From Gnetum montanum (taxonomy: Eukaryota; Streptophyta; Gnetopsida; Gnetales; Gnetaceae), in contig MNCI01010846.1 of the NCBI GenBank assembly GCA_015680685.1, positions 1-64,000 of the forward strand: a DNA stretch of 64,000 bases, given 5' to 3'. The translations under genes were made by a program, and so were the position numbers. Numbering within the stretch: the first letter of the stretch is position 1; every line of letters begins with the position of its first letter. The notes under the pieces were generated by a model. The model was not told the origin of the DNA. It saw only the letters and a list, made by a program, of their open reading frames with translations, and did not search any database. Shown here in pieces: positions 1 through 12,735 of the stretch.

Positions 1-1009
1 CTTCTTAAGAGTTTGAAGTAGCATCATAGGCATAGATCAATCAGGGGGCATTACAATGTTTCCCTCCATATCATGCCATCACAATTGCTCATCCTAATGT
101 AGGATGAAGATGAAGTCCAACACATACTCATCTGCATGAGCATATATCACTTTGCACTCTTGTGGAACAGGCAGTTTTGTATCATTTCACCTATGAGAAG
201 AAGACATTTTGCAAATAATAAAATATTAGTATGCTCTCATAGTTATGTTATTTTGGAATGATGTTGACCTTGGGGTTTGTCCAATGATATTAATAATATC
301 CACTAAACCTAGATAGTGCACATTTCAATAAACAAACTCCCCAGCAACATTCTAAATGTGGAGAATCCAATCAATATTGTGAGAATCTGAACAACTAAAA
401 GTCCTTTCGATAGTTGTAGATAAGAAAGTCCAACAACTAAGGTTATTCAATCATAAAGCATAAATGTTGAAATTAACTTACTATCCAAAAAATGCTTAGA
501 GATGTTTGTGCAACCTAGGCTTAGAAAGAAAAGGTTTACTCTTTTTCATGCAAACTATACAAATGATTCTCCCAAAATGAAGTCTACTCACTCAATATCT
601 AGCTGATCCTTTATCCTTAATAGTGATATCAGAGTATAAAGTTGATCCTTTGCAACCAAGGAAAGGATATTACATATCTTGGGGAAACCACTCCCTATGT
701 TGAGTAATAGCCTAATACTAGTATATGTAGGGGTATTAGGATTCTACCCTCACTGTGGCATCACCCAACTTCTTAATGGAAAGGGAAAATATCAATTCTT
801 TACCCCTCATAAGTGGTCCATCTTAAATAAACTTTGACATCATTTAGCTTATCACACATTTATCAAATTTTTTTACAAGAAACATTGTAACTCCCACATA
901 CCATGACTCTAGTCAAAAATTATTTACCTCTAGCCAATAATTCTTATACATCCATAAATTTAAATCAATGTGATTATTTATACAAAAGTTCACAATGAAC
1001 ATTTGCTTG
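1..1009 (-). other. 3' non-coding end of gypsy element 1
   Basis: This AT-rich stretch lies beyond the chromodomain end of the first gypsy element, which is read on the minus strand. I see no coding match. By position it should hold the 3' untranslated region and perhaps the start of the 3' LTR, which would continue outside the window. I could not align it by eye to the other LTRs here, so the LTR assignment is inference only. Confidence 0.3.
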
Positions 1010-2280
1010 TTTCTGAGATCTTTCCATTTCTTCCAAGTTTCCTCCTTTGAGGATGTGCCTTGCCAATGTACTAAGAACTTGACCTTCTAATCAAAAGCAT
1101 AACCTATGATGTGCATGTTAATGATGAAATAAATTTATCATCCTTTGACAATGTCAATATTTGAAGATCCTCAAGACTTTAATGTTTCCAAATCAATGTC
1201 CCCTAGACTAAAACTTTTTGAGCATAGAAACATGGAAACACACGATGATATTTTATCAAATATACTAGTAATCACAACTTGCAAGTAACTAAATTCACAT
1301 GAGCAAGGATCTTGAAAGACCCATCATATCACATCAAGAACTTCTAACTTATCCCCATCTTTACCCTTAACTTCCCTACATAATCCATCTTGAAAAGAGT
1401 GCATTCTTCCACAAGAAACTCCAATGACCTTCACTGGCTATCAATGTACTTTTTCATGTGCTAGATTGACTTTTCTAAGTATAGTTTGGCCACTTGAATA
1501 CGATCTATCTAGAATTTCATGAACTCATCTACTAAAAATTTGAACCTTGATGTGATGTTTTCATTAGTTGGAAAACTAATGGTTGCCTCCTTAAGGCCAA
1601 CTCTATTAGAGAAAATCCTATGGTTAAGTACTTTTAAGTGTTGTGGCTAAACTAATTATAGACATAATGACCATCTAGATTTTTGATCAAATCAAATGAA
1701 GTGTCATAGGTGCTCCTCTAAAATCCTATTTACCCATTCTATATGTCCATCCATATGGGGATGATATTCCAAAGACAACCATAGCTTTGGACCTAGCATC
1801 TCAAACAACCTCCATAAAAATTTCCCTGTGAAACAAGAATCACAATTGGAAATAATACTTGGTGACAACCCACAGTAACAAATCACATTATCAAAGAATA
1901 AGGATGTAACATTCTCAACTATACAAGAAGAGAAGCATAGGATGAAAGTAACATACTTAAAAATTTATCCACAATTATAAGGATGTTGGAAAATCACTAA
2001 ACTATGTAGAGTTTCATGATGAAATCCATAGAAACAATAATCCATAAGAGCTCTAAAATCTCTAAGGAATGGAGAAAACCCCCTAGTGTCTCATTGGAAC
2101 TCTTATCTTGCTGAAAAACTGGATCGCTCCTCATAAAGTTTGCCACATTAACTTCCATGTTAGACCAGTAGAAATTTTCTTTCACTAATGCCACCATTTA
2201 TTTATGCCTTGGATTACCTACCTAAAGGTGCTATGACATTTATCAATGATTTGAAAATTGAAATAATCCTAGTCAAAAAT
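1010..2280 (-). pseudogene. Ty3/gypsy integrase with chromodomain, decayed (element 1)
   Basis: Translated on the minus strand with frameshifts and stops. In order there is an H2C2-type zinc-binding end (about 1997-2197, with YWSNMEVNVANF and a PVFQQDKSS segment close to the usual CPVCQQDKSS). The catalytic core follows (about 1704-1886, with SIISNCDSCFTGKF and a YHPHMDGHIEWVNRILE segment that matches the family's YHPQTDG motif). Then comes the C-terminal GPFKIL motif (about 1310) and a chromodomain-like piece (about 1020-1110, FLVHWQGTSSKEETW). In this family the protein inserts element DNA, and the chromodomain directs it to chromatin. The many stops show it is dead. The chromodomain places the element among chromoviruses. 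Confidence 0.85.
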
Positions 2281-3506
2281 ATAGATTCAATTTTTCTTAA
2301 ACATGAGCAACCCATCAAGTTCATTAAAATTAGATTCATCTCCTCCTTAGCCCAACCTGAATAATTATTGAGCATGTTGATCATGATATAATTCGTCCTT
2401 TATTTTCTATCAAAGTTCATGATTATCCAATATCCAAGAGTTATTTGGCTAATCTACAATCTCTATCAAGTGCACCTAATAATTTCTACTCAAAATATCT
2501 ACCACCACATTTATCCTTCTAGGCCAATAAATAACCTAGAGGTTAAACTTCTACAATAGACTCAACCATCTATCTTGCTTTGACTTCAACTTGGATTGAT
2601 TGAGAAGATAACTTGTCGCAATGTTTTATATTTTGATTGCCATGGGGCCATCTAAAAGATAGTATTACCATGGTGAAGGTAGTGCATGATGATGAACATC
2701 TCCTTTTTATGCACCAACCATAACTCTTCTATTTAATTCAGCTTTTGTGATTCAAACATCACTAGATGACTGTTCTATAAGAGCACCCCTCTAATTGCCT
2801 CATCCAAAGCAACAATATAAACTTTGAATGACCTTGAAAATTTAAGAAGAGACAACACAAGCTAAGTTGTGAGGGTCATCCTCATCTTATCAAAAGCTTC
2901 TTAGCACTAAATGTTCTTGTCATAATGGATATCTTTCTTTTGTAAATTATTCAATGCTACCATTACTTCAAAGAATTCATAAATAAATTTTTTGTAATAA
3001 CTAGTTGATCCCAAGAATTGATAGAGTTCATGCATGTCCTTTGGAACAATATATGTGGTACTGGTCATAACATTCTTCAAATCTAATTTTACCTTACCTC
3101 TACCAATAATGTGGTCTAAGAATTTCAATTCTATCTTTTCAAACTCACACTTTTTACACTCAAGATATAACTTGTTCTCCCATAATTTGAAGAACATCAG
3201 GTCTAAATGCTGAATGTATTTCTCCATAGAATGAGAGTACACCAGATGTCATTGAGAGGTATCACCCTGAACTTATCAAGCATTAGATGGAACACCCCAT
3301 TCATGAGTGTGCAAAAGGTAGTAGAGGCATTGCACAAAAATGGCATGACCATCCACTCGTATGAGTCAAAACAAGAGATATATGGTATCTTTTCTTTATC
3401 TCCTTCTACAATCTACACCTATTAGTAACCTTAACAAAGGTTAAGTTAAGAGAAGACTCAAGTACCGACTAACTAGTTGTATAGGTCTAAAACCAAATAT
3501 ATCATA
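2281..3506 (-). pseudogene. Ty3/gypsy reverse transcriptase C-terminal half and RNase H, decayed (element 1)
   Basis: Minus-strand translation with stops gives FSxLNL-type RT sequence just below 3500, then YEWMVMPF (near 3345) followed by LCNASTTF, the palm region of gypsy RT. The connection region (2907-3242) reads DHIIGRGKVKLD and FLGSTSYYKKFI. RNase H remnants follow, ending near 2500 with QSKLKSKQDRWLSLL. The RT N-terminal half is not upstream here: it resumes at 8223 on the far side of a copia insertion, so 3506 and 8223 are neighbouring codons of one ancestral gene. Frameshifts and stops show a pseudogene. Confidence 0.85.
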
Positions 3507-3835
3507 TGTGAAATTTACAAGACCAATGATGAGCAACTTCATAGAGAGATATAAGAAGGGAGAAATTAAGACACACCTTCAAACATCACTTCATTAATAT
3601 TTAAGATATGTGAAAGATTGCATTAATAGAATAATCAATCATAACTATGCATAATAGTTACAACATAAAGTTAAAAATATATCAATGGATGTTAACAAAT
3701 AAGAAAAAATAGTATGACACCATGATAGTGTAAACATTTTGTATATAATGTAAGAAACATAAACCACAATGATAAACAATATATATATATTTATAACATA
3801 ATGGTGAGTTTGTAAAATGAGTGATATCTTTAACA
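3507..3835 (-). repeat. 3' LTR of the copia element
   Basis: A 329-bp copy that aligns over its length with 7900-8222. Shared blocks include AAGAAGGGAGAAATTAAGA, TAATATTTAAGATATGTGAAA and GAGTGATATCTTTAA. On the minus strand it starts TGTTAAAG and ends TTCACA, the usual TG...CA LTR ends. Substitutions and small indels between the two copies show an old insertion. Confidence 0.88.
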
Positions 3836-4079
3836 CCCTCAATTAAACAAAAAAATATTTTTATTTATAAGGATGAAGCATTTAATCAATTTATAAAAGT
3901 CTTAAAATCCATTACACTTAATGGTTTAGTTAAACCAATAGTAAGTTAATCTCTAGTATTAATGTAAACTGGCAAGATAAACCCTTTAACAAAACCATGT
4001 TAAATGTAATGCATTGTAATTTTAATATGTTTGGTTCTCTCATGGAAAACTAAACTTTTAATCAACTTGATAGTACTTC

Positions 4080-5300
4080 GATTTTCACAATGAGCCATTA
4101 TCAGTAACACAATGTCCTCTTCAAGATCTTTAAATAATCAATGAAGCCACTTTAATTTTCTAACCAAGCTTGCTATAACCTTGTACTCAAATTCTATGAA
4201 AGATAAAGAAATATCTTTCTACTTTATTGACCACAACAAGATTGTATTCCCATGACAAAAAACCTTTGGTTGAACATCATGATAAGATATCACCACCATA
4301 GTCTACATTTGTATAGCCTTATAAATCAACATTTGAAGGATAATCATAATCATAATTTAACCCATAATTGACAATGTACTTCAAGTATCTTAATATACCT
4401 TAGATCAAATTCATTTATATACTTGTTTCTTTTTCATTAAATTGAACTAATATATTAATGAATTACGTAATATCTAGTGAAGTATTTGTCAAGTAAGTCA
4501 ACTTTCTAATTAACTTCCTATACTCCATGGGATCAAGAATAGGTTTTGAATCATCCACCTAGGATACACTTCTAGAGTCTAATGGTGTTAATCAAATCTT
4601 ACAATTCAACATATGATATTTTTCCAATAAATCCAAAACAATTTTTTTTTTGAGGAAACCACATGTGGCTCACTAACTAATCAATTTCAAAACTAAGAAA
4701 ATATTTAAGCAGACAAACGTCCAACATTTCAAATTTCATTTTCAACACACTCTTAACATGACATATCAACTGAGGATTCTCCCTGATAATCACTATATCA
4801 TCAACATATAACAACATAATTATACCACTTTGTGAGTCCTTTGTTTCCATAACATAAAGATCAACATCTCCATTAGATCATTTGAACTTCATTTCATGTC
4901 CAAATTTATCAATCTTTATGTGTCATTCTTGAGGATCTTCCTTTAACCCACAAAGGGACTTTTTCAGCTTACAAATATAGTCAATGAACTTTGAATCCAC
5001 AAAGCCTTCTAGTTTATATATAAAGATTTATTCTTGCATATCTCTATTTAGAAAGGAAATTTTACATCAAGCTGATACAATTTCCACCCATAAAAAGCTA
5101 CTAAGGATAAGATATACCATATGGTCCTCTGCTTCATAGTAGGTGCAAACGTTTCTTGATAATTGATATCCTTTCTTTGCTCAAAGCCCCTTACAACCAA
5201 TCTAGCCTTATATTTATCTACCATGTTATTAGATTTTCTTTTTATATGAAAAGCACATTTACATGTTAATATCTTCATGTGTAAGGAACTCTTATCTAGT
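4080..5300 (-). pseudogene. Copia reverse transcriptase and RNase H, decayed
   Basis: The 5048-5278 piece reads YKARLVVRGFEQRKDINYQE then ETFAPTMK and a WKLYQLDVKFPF segment, matching the copia RT start (YKARLVAKG, ETFAPVVK, QMDVKSAF). Lower coordinates carry further broken RT and RNase H sequence with many stops. In an active element this enzyme copies the RNA into DNA inside virus-like particles. It is non-functional here. Confidence 0.85.
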
Positions 5301-5889
5301 TTTCACATTCCATTTTTCATTAACATATTGCATGTTGCCTTCACTACCTTATACTAATCTTTGTTTTGCATAACTTATTGCATGTTCATGGGTTCACCTA
5401 CTTCAAATATCATTTCTAACTCAATTGTATCATATTGACCTTCAATTACAAACATTTTTTCACCTTATAATCTTTTTATTAGTAGTTTATTAATGTGTTC
5501 AAACTTTATTGGTCTTCAGTCTTATAATTGACTTTTGAACCACCATGGTTGTCATCATGCTTAGGATCCCATGGAATTGTATTTCTTAGTTTCACTAACT
5601 TCTTCATTGCTATCTTCTTAAAAGGTCACAAATGATCATGATTCATCATTGGTTTCATCATGGATCACCATGGAAGCTTCAACGACACTGTGGCTCAAGG
5701 TATTACTAGATTTGTCAAATATGTTCTCAAACAACACATCACATGACTTCAGAACTTTGTGATCCTTTATGTTTCATACATAATAGGCTTTGTTATTTAT
5801 GGAATAACTGAGTAGCAATCCCATTGTGGCTCTTGAGTCTAATTTTCTATGATGTGTTTATGAAATGTAGACATAATAAGTCTTACCAA

Positions 5890-6990
5890 ATGGATGAAGA
5901 TGAGATATCGACAATGCCCTATTGTGAGATCATCACTTGATAGGAGGGATACCATTCAAAGCTATAGTTGGAATTTTGTTGATAATACTAATAGCATAAT
6001 ATGTGGCTTCTATCTAATGACTTTATCACTTGAGCATCATTTAACATGCATCTTATCATTGCAATTATTGATATATTTTTCCTCTTTGCAAAATGGTTTG
6101 GTTGTAGTGTATATGGAATTGTGAACTCTTCCTTCATATCATGATCACTACAATATCTTTTAAATTCATTTGAAATGTATTCACCACCACCATTAGATCT
6201 TAATATAGTTATTTTTACATTCTTTTCATTTTTAGTCCTCATTTGGAAGTGTTTGAATTTTTCTTGTTACTTTAGAATTATTCCATAAAGCCAAGTCATT
6301 TGACTAAAATTATCAATAAAAATGACAAAATATTTTTCATTTCTTATTCATTATGGTGAAAAGGGATTACATACATCTAAATGTATGATTTTAAAGGGGT
6401 CTTGTTGTTTTTATCTAATAATGACATTTAAACAGTAGGCAATGCATTTTTCCAAACTTGCAAGAATTGCAATTGAACACCTCATTATCATGAAATTTGA
6501 GAATTTCAAGATAAAAGTGATGCACATTCTTTAAGGTCTTTACATTTACATGTCCAAGTCTTATATGCCATTTTTTAAGTGAATCTTTGTTTTTCGTCAT
6601 ATACATTCTTTCAACTTCGTGATCCACTATTTTGAATATACTATTGCATGTAACACAATAAACTAGAACATTACTGCCACAACATAACATGCAATAGGAT
6701 ATGTTATGATTATTTTTATCAAATTTAAAACATAAGCCTTCATTTATCACTAATATATCAATATTAGAGTCATGAAAAGTTCCTTATTATACCCAACATC
6801 TTTTAATTTTAATCCTAAAATAGTCAAGTCTCCACTTCTAACAATGTTTATCAAATGATCATCTCCAATTCTTACATAGTGCAAATTTGGCATATTCTTT
6901 ATATTTGTTAATAATGAAAAAATTTTCATAAAATGATTAGAGGCACTAAAATCAATATATATAGAATTACCTAATATGTCATTCATGGTG
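5890..6990 (-). pseudogene. Copia protease, GAG-pre-integrase and integrase, decayed
   Basis: Minus strand, in order. A protease piece (6750-6986) reads YIDFSASNHF where the family has IDSGASNHM: the catalytic Asp is kept, while the following Ser and Gly are changed. A GAG-pre-integrase domain (6415-6750) has KKWHIRLGHVNVKTL and CNSCKFGKMHCL, keeping the HHCC zinc ligands. An integrase core (5988-6242) has ILRSNGGGEYISNEF, FTIPYTLQPNHFAKRKN and MIRCMLNDA. The three pieces are separated by shifts of frame. The order is diagnostic of copia, where integrase precedes RT. Confidence 0.88.
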
Positions 6991-7887
6991 AGGGCATTAC
7001 AAATCCATAGTGGAAGGTTAAGCCTTCTCCCTCACCACATTAGCAGTTCTAAGCTTAGATTCATATTGTTTTTACTTTTCTTATTCAACTTTTTTACCCT
7101 AGTTTTGACAAATTTATTTGTTGGCCTTTTTATCATGACATTGTGTTGGAGTTATTTGGATTATCATAACAATGATTAATGTCATGAATATCCTTTTTCT
7201 TATACATATAATAGTACCTAGATACTTTCTTTCTCTTCTAATCTTCTTCTTTTTTAATCACCATCACTTAAGAATTTTTTTCTATTGTTGAGGCATACGT
7301 GTTTAGTTTTTCTTATTCTTCAAGAATTTTCATGCATAACATTGTCACAATGTATGTTTTTCCACCATTTTAAGTAGTTTGTCTAATGACATTGTATGAC
7401 AATGGTAGCACCCAAGGTAATCAAAATTTGATGGTTTTATGCAAAATTTGTGTATTTTTAGCTTGTCATCTGGCTTACAACACTAGTACCTTCTATGCAA
7501 GGGTGGCCATGGGTTTGCCTTTATTTAAGACTAGTAAATTTAACTAGTTTTGAAGGGACACCAACTTTGACTCATTCTTAACTTTAAACATTTCCTTCAA
7601 CTTTTTTCACATTGTATATGTAGAATCCTACTTGTTCACTAGGTGTACAAATTTTTTAGATACACATAATGCAATTAACATTTGCACCATTTTGTTATCA
7701 TCATCCATCATGATGGTTTCGACAAGAGGTCCTTCCAAGCCATTTTCTTGGAGTATAAATCACATCTAGAGTTTTCATATATGATAATCGGAAGCTTTTA
7801 ACAATTGACTCTCAAGAAGTGAGGCATAGGTTCTAACTCTCATTATTATTGTATTTAAATTATGAAATTATAGTTGCTCACCACCTT

Positions 7888-7899
7888 GCTCCAGTGCCA
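7888..7899 (-). other. Decayed tRNA-iMet primer binding site of the copia element
   Basis: Directly inside the 5' LTR the minus strand reads TGGCACTGGAGC. The plant copia site is TGGTATCAGAGC. Eight of twelve bases agree and all four differences are transitions, which fits age-related decay. Confidence 0.7.
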
Positions 7900-8222
7900 T
7901 GTGAAGTTTATAGGACTGACAATGAGCAACTTAACAATCAGACACAAGAAGGGAGAAATTAAGATACGCATTCAAACATCACTTCACTAATATTTAAGAT
8001 ATGTGAAACATTTCTTCAATAGAATACCTTATCATAACTATATGTAATAGTTGGAATGTTAACAAATAAGAAAAAATAGTATGGCATTGTGACAATGTAA
8101 ATATTATGTATACAATGTAAGAAACATGAACAACGGTGATAAATAATACATCATATATACACACACACATACACATCCACATATATAGTGATGAGTTTGT
8201 ATAATGAGTGATATCTTTAATA
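7900..8222 (-). repeat. 5' LTR of the copia element
   Basis: Second copy of the LTR at 3507-3835, with the same order of shared blocks and a short CA-rich microsatellite (8158-8178) not found in the other copy. The high-coordinate end reads TTTAATA where the partner has TTTAACA, consistent with one C-to-T change at the terminal CA. Confidence 0.85.
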
Positions 8223-9950
8223 TCAATTACCTATTCTTAATGGTAAACTTGTTTGGAAGCTTGAAGTCATAGCATAACCTTAAAGTATCATCTCTTTTTA
8301 TAGAAACAACACTAGGGATCCATAGGGAAATTTGGAGAGTTGAATGCAATCCTTCTCTACCAAAATCATCACCTACTTCTTTGGATCTACCAACTTAGGA
8401 GCAAGCATTTTGTAAGCTCGCTACTTGGAAGGGGTAGTTCTTAGTAGTAGCTTAATCTTGTGCTTTACCATTCGTCATTCTAGAATTTCACCAAGTAACT
8501 CCACTAACATTATATCCTTATATCTTCCCAGCATGTTCTCAATTCATAAATTTATTTGAGTATTATTTTCTCTTCCATCTCTCTCAAAATAATGAGAAAC
8601 ATCTACTAGGTTAGATCTTGAGAAACCTACTTCATCACCCTAGATGCAACAATTTGAACCTCATGAAGAGTACTAGTTGCTCTTGGTGTAGAGCTCTTCA
8701 CCACAAAATGTAATTTCTGATGTAAAATGTAAAGGACATCAAGATATAGGGTAAGAAATACTTTTACCTTCTTAAAAAACTCTTGTCTAAGGATGACTTA
8801 GAAAGAGTCAATGTCCAGCACTAAAAATTCCATATTCTCTCTCTACTGGTCTACCTTTTACCTCTAGATCCTTCACTAATCTACTACATTTGATTGGACA
8901 TAATCTGGTCAACTTATAGGATGCCAAAGTCATTTCACCTCATAAATTAAGGATGCAGATGACTTCTAGTAAAGGAAGGTTACAGCTAGCATCAATGTAA
9001 ACCATGGCATGTATAGTCTTTAATGAAAACTATATTAGGATCATCTATATCGAATACAAGTTGGCTTCTCTCTTTGGCTAACCATCTTGCAAAATCTACT
9101 AAATAGTTTTCCAACTCTAAGAGATATATTCCATTATCCCAAGAATTTCAACCTCTTACCTATTCTCATTCATCTTAGTCACTTGCAATTAAGCTTGTGG
9201 CTAATACTCTAGAGTGTTTAATCATTAGTCATCATACCTCTTCTAGTTGGTCATTGATTAGGGTTTTGTGAGTAGTCTTAAGTAACATGATTTTCCAAGA
9301 AAATAAAACATCTTATGTTAAGATATCTAGAAGTATTTTTCATGGGTCCTCCAAAATATGGATGCTTGTCTCCTAACCTATCATAACATTCAAGACTTAT
9401 ATCTTCAAATTACCTTGGTAAAAAGCCTGAGAACTATGAGTAACATTAAGACATAGACCTTGAAAGATACCACCAAAATTCCTTCCTCCAAACCCATTGA
9501 ATATGCTACTAGATTTTTTTGTTATACTAGGATACATTTGCACCATTCTTATCTTCCATATGGTATTTCGAATTGACCACCAACCTAGTCATCACCTCAA
9601 GTGCTTCTATGTATTCTGTAATCTTATGAGTTTGATTTCCTACTAGGCCTAAGGTTTTAGATCATTGAATGAGAGATAGAATTTCGTCTCATCATCCATC
9701 ACAATAATTTGTAATGCCACTTCTTGGTACTCCTTAATGTAATCCTCCATTTTTCTGATATGCTAGAGTTCTTTTAACTTTGCTTAAGCTTTGTCAATGA
9801 AAGTGCCTAAGCAAATGTTCTCAAATAGTGTAATTTTAAGATTATCCCATGTCTTAACTATTCTTCGAGTAGTTCCCAACTTCATTTCTTAGAAAATACT
9901 AATACAACAAGTTTGAGAAACTCCCCTCAAGATTTAGGAAGTGATTCTTA
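8223..9950 (-). pseudogene. Gypsy element 1: RT N-terminus, protease, zinc knuckle and C-terminal half of gag
   Basis: Minus-strand translation. Near 8230-8330 it reads DTLRLCYDFKLPNKFTIKNR, the RT start that continues at 3506. At about 8945-9010 a VYIDASCNL segment matches the retropepsin DSGAS region with the Asp kept. Near 9280 a broken zinc knuckle reads FYFLGKSCYLR. At 9640-9860 the gag core reads KTWDNLKITLFENI, followed by FYLSFNDLKP, matching the plant gypsy gag (WDELK..., LFNFMDGLKPWA). Stops and frameshifts are frequent. The rest of gag lies at 11400-11700, so this gene is interrupted a second time. Confidence 0.75.
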
Positions 9951-11400
9951 ATGGAATTGGCACAACAGAAGACTTGGAGTGAATGGATTCTTGATTCTTA
10001 TTCTTGCTAAGCTCTATCCAATTTTTGTTTATAGACATTGATAATAAAAATCTTATATCTCCTAAATAGTAATGAATTATACTTCATATGACCTACCATT
10101 CGAAATGTTATGAAACTTTCTACAATTTGGGAAAAAATCATAGATCAAAATGTTTTTGTAAAATTAAGTTATAGGCTAATCTTTTTGCACTATTCAAATT
10201 TTCCATATTTTAGATAGGTAGGAGTAGAATTAAGATAAAATATATATTTTAAATTATTTCTATAATTTTATTAATCTAACTTCTAGAAAATTAAATGGCT
10301 TTCCAAAAGTCTATAGCACATACATCATATTATCATATTTAGAGAGAAATCATTAAATCAATTTAGGTGTTCTAAATAGACCTTGGAGGAATTTCAAAAA
10401 AAACACTTTGTATACATTAAATAACTTCAAAAATATTCACTACATATTAATATACTATGCTTAGATATACTCCATATAGCCTCTAAACATCATATGTTGA
10501 GCTATACTTAACATTGGAGGCCAAATTGAACATCAAATTTCATGATTACATGATAAAATAAAATAGCCTTTCATATGAGCATAAATGCCCTTTATTTTAC
10601 AACATAAATTCTAACATATATTACCTCAAATTTTGATAAAAAACCTCCACATATTTAGATCTACTTGATGAAGGAAAAAGCATGAATAAAACTCATGAAT
10701 TAAAGGGATCTTCAAGACGTCAAACTTGATAAGATATTTCTATAAACACGTTCATCAAAATCATTCATGATCATACTTAAGATTATAATTATTAAACATA
10801 AACATGAAACTAAAACTAAAATTTAGCATCTCTTGGATGCATGAGAGAGCCTTCTTCTTCTTGAATCACTTGTGAGAAATTGTATGAAAGAGGGTTTATG
10901 AGAATCATCAAAAAACTTATGACAATGTAAGAATAATTATGAGAATTGGGACCTGCAAAATCATAATGGAAGAGCTTAATTTTGAGATGTTTCACTGTAA
11001 GAATGTGAAAAAATTGGAACATATAAACTAAGAAATTGACATCAACTTAAATGAATAAAAGATGAAGTAAAAGAGAAGAAAGAAAAGCTTTACTTCATTC
11101 ATCTTGAATTTCTCATTAGTCCATTGTATTTACAATGGGGGTCATGGCCTCTTTTTATAGCTTGAGAAGTGGAGAGGATTTGAAACTTCACTTCATGTGG
11201 GATAAAATTTTATTTTTTGCTTCTTTTTCAATGTCTAAACTAAGATCTTCTAAGATTTTCTAGCTATTTTTCTTGGCTTTTTGTAGCCTTCTTTAAATAC
11301 ATAAAATTTCTAACATCTACTTGACTTCAAACATGAAAGAAAAATAAAGACAAATTTTGAAAAATGCCAAAAAATCATTAAAAATCTAACTTTCAATTTT
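9951..11400 (-). mobile_element. Probable insertion (LTR-like) splitting gag of gypsy element 1
   Basis: The gag of element 1 stops making sense near 9950 and its N-terminal half resumes near 11400, so about 1.45 kb separates the two halves. The interval is AT-rich and has no domain I recognise. On the minus strand a TATAAAAA box (11152-11159) is followed by GAGGCCATGACCCC, and the segment ends in AT-rich sequence, as in a solo LTR. I could not define termini or a target duplication by eye, so the class is inference. Confidence 0.4.
11152..11159 (-). promoter_or_regulatory. TATA box of an LTR-like promoter
   Basis: Minus strand TATAAAAA, set in GCTATAAAAAGAGGCC, in the interval that interrupts the gypsy gag. 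It is the best core-promoter match in that stretch. There is no evidence that it is active. Confidence 0.35.
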
Positions 11401-12387
11401 TAAGGGTACTCATTCATCTCTAGGAAATGCTCCATCTCAACAATGAAGGCATCCAAGAGCTTATCATCTTAATTGCCTCTGTAGATCTTGGGTTCTTTAG
11501 CTTGGAATTTATGTGTTGACCATCTAGAGTCAAATATAACTGTCTTTACCTGAATAGATAATTGGTCCTTAAGTTTCTTATTCCTTACCTCAAGCTTCTC
11601 TATCTTGGCCTCTAGATTCATCATTCTTTGAAGGATGTTGCCCATAAAGACTTGAACATCATCAATGACATCCCTCATCTACTAAACTTAGTTTCATAGC
11701 AAAAACATTTAAGCCATAGAAAGCTTGTGTTTGATACCCAAATTTGATTCTTACAAGTATGAAACATCCATCTTGTCAATGAGGTTATGAACCATCTTAA
11801 TTCATTTAATAACCAGTAAGTGGATGAGAATTATATTGTCAACATCTAGAAGCTGACTCCATAACTTTTACACCTTTTTAAGGAAGTCATCCTTATGCTC
11901 CTTGAAAGTTATCTCCTTGTCATCATTTAAGTATTCATGTTTAGGTCCTTCCTCATGCACTTGGTCATGCATGTGATTTTCTGTATTTTCAATCCCAATT
12001 GGCCTATTGTGAGGATGTAGACTAGGTGGAGCATTACTAGATTTTCTGCTTCCTTTGCTCTTCTTCTTATGTACCATAGCAACACAAGAATTGCATGTAA
12101 CCAATCACGATCATGAATCATGAACCACCGCTAACCTTGAACTACAAACCACATCTCTAATACTAAGTGTTATGATGTCACCATTTAAAAAGCACCAGAT
12201 GCTTAGAGCACTTGCAAGAACAACATAAGTGAACATAGCTAATTAGGCAATGGTTAGTGGCATAGCAAGTATGACTTAAGTAAAAATATAAGTGATAAAA
12301 CTCATGAAACGTGCACACACAAATGACCATAGAAAGAGAAATAATATACATGCATGACATCATTCCCTTAGAGAGCTAAGATAGTTT
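11400..12387 (-). pseudogene. Gypsy element 1: gag N-terminal half and leader
   Basis: The 11469-11678 piece has a coiled-coil run (NLEAKIEKLEVRNKKLKDQ) and then KEPKIYRGN. Reading on past a stop to about 11410 gives LLDAFIVEMEHFLEMNEYP. This matches the plant gypsy gag start (PKPFxGxRNAKELENFLWDMEQYF). A basic and Ser-rich piece upstream (11868-12104, HKKKSKGSRKSSNA) may be the original N-terminus. A weak primer-binding-like sequence sits next to the LTR edge at 12388. In the family this protein forms the particle shell. Confidence 0.65.
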
Positions 12388-12735
12388 TGTAATACCCTAA
12401 TTCCTAGCCTTAGGAAAGGACATTATGTTAGGTATAAAACCTCTAATGAATGATTGACCATGAAAAATAAAACAAAACATCAAACAAAACTATGTAGTGA
12501 AAGGATATGAAAAAGAAACGTATGATGAAACTATGACCAAAGGACAAGAAGAAATTAGAAAAGTAGAAGAAAAGAATATAGATATTTAATCACTTATAAT
12601 ATGAACATAGAATCTAAAATTAACAAAGGAATAAATATCATAAGCTGAAAATCTAAATGGTATTGAAATAATTAATAACATTAATAGTACAAATGATAAA
12701 TTTGCAACTATGAAATTATCATAAAGCTCCAACAT
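12388..12735 (-). repeat. LTR family A, partial copy 1
   Basis: From TGTAATACCC rightwards this aligns with the copies at 16299 and 17124. Shared blocks include TTAATCACTTATAATATGAACAT and a CTATGTAGTGAAAGG segment. Similarity fades near 12735, where the chromodomain of element 2 begins. The copy could be the 5' LTR of element 1, cut by element 2, or a short 3' LTR of element 2. The leader on its left favours the first, its place beside the element 2 integrase the second. Confidence 0.7.

Larger units (their letters stand above)
3507..8222 (-). mobile_element. Ty1/copia LTR retrotransposon inserted in the RT of gypsy element 1
   Basis: About 4.7 kb, a usual copia length. It is bounded by two similar direct repeats (3507-3835 and 7900-8222) that read TGTTAAAG...TTCACA on the minus strand. 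A decayed initiator-tRNA-Met primer binding site follows the 5' LTR, and a short polypurine run (TTGAGGG, 3836-3842) abuts the 3' LTR. Gag (about 7200-7880, very decayed), protease, integrase and RT follow in copia order on the minus strand. The possible target duplication is TCATA (3502-3506) against TCAAT (8223-8227), imperfect. The interrupted gypsy RT reads on from KFTIKNR (just above 8222) to the DLLDQL/FSKLNL region (just below 3507), so the junction is well supported. Confidence 0.9.
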
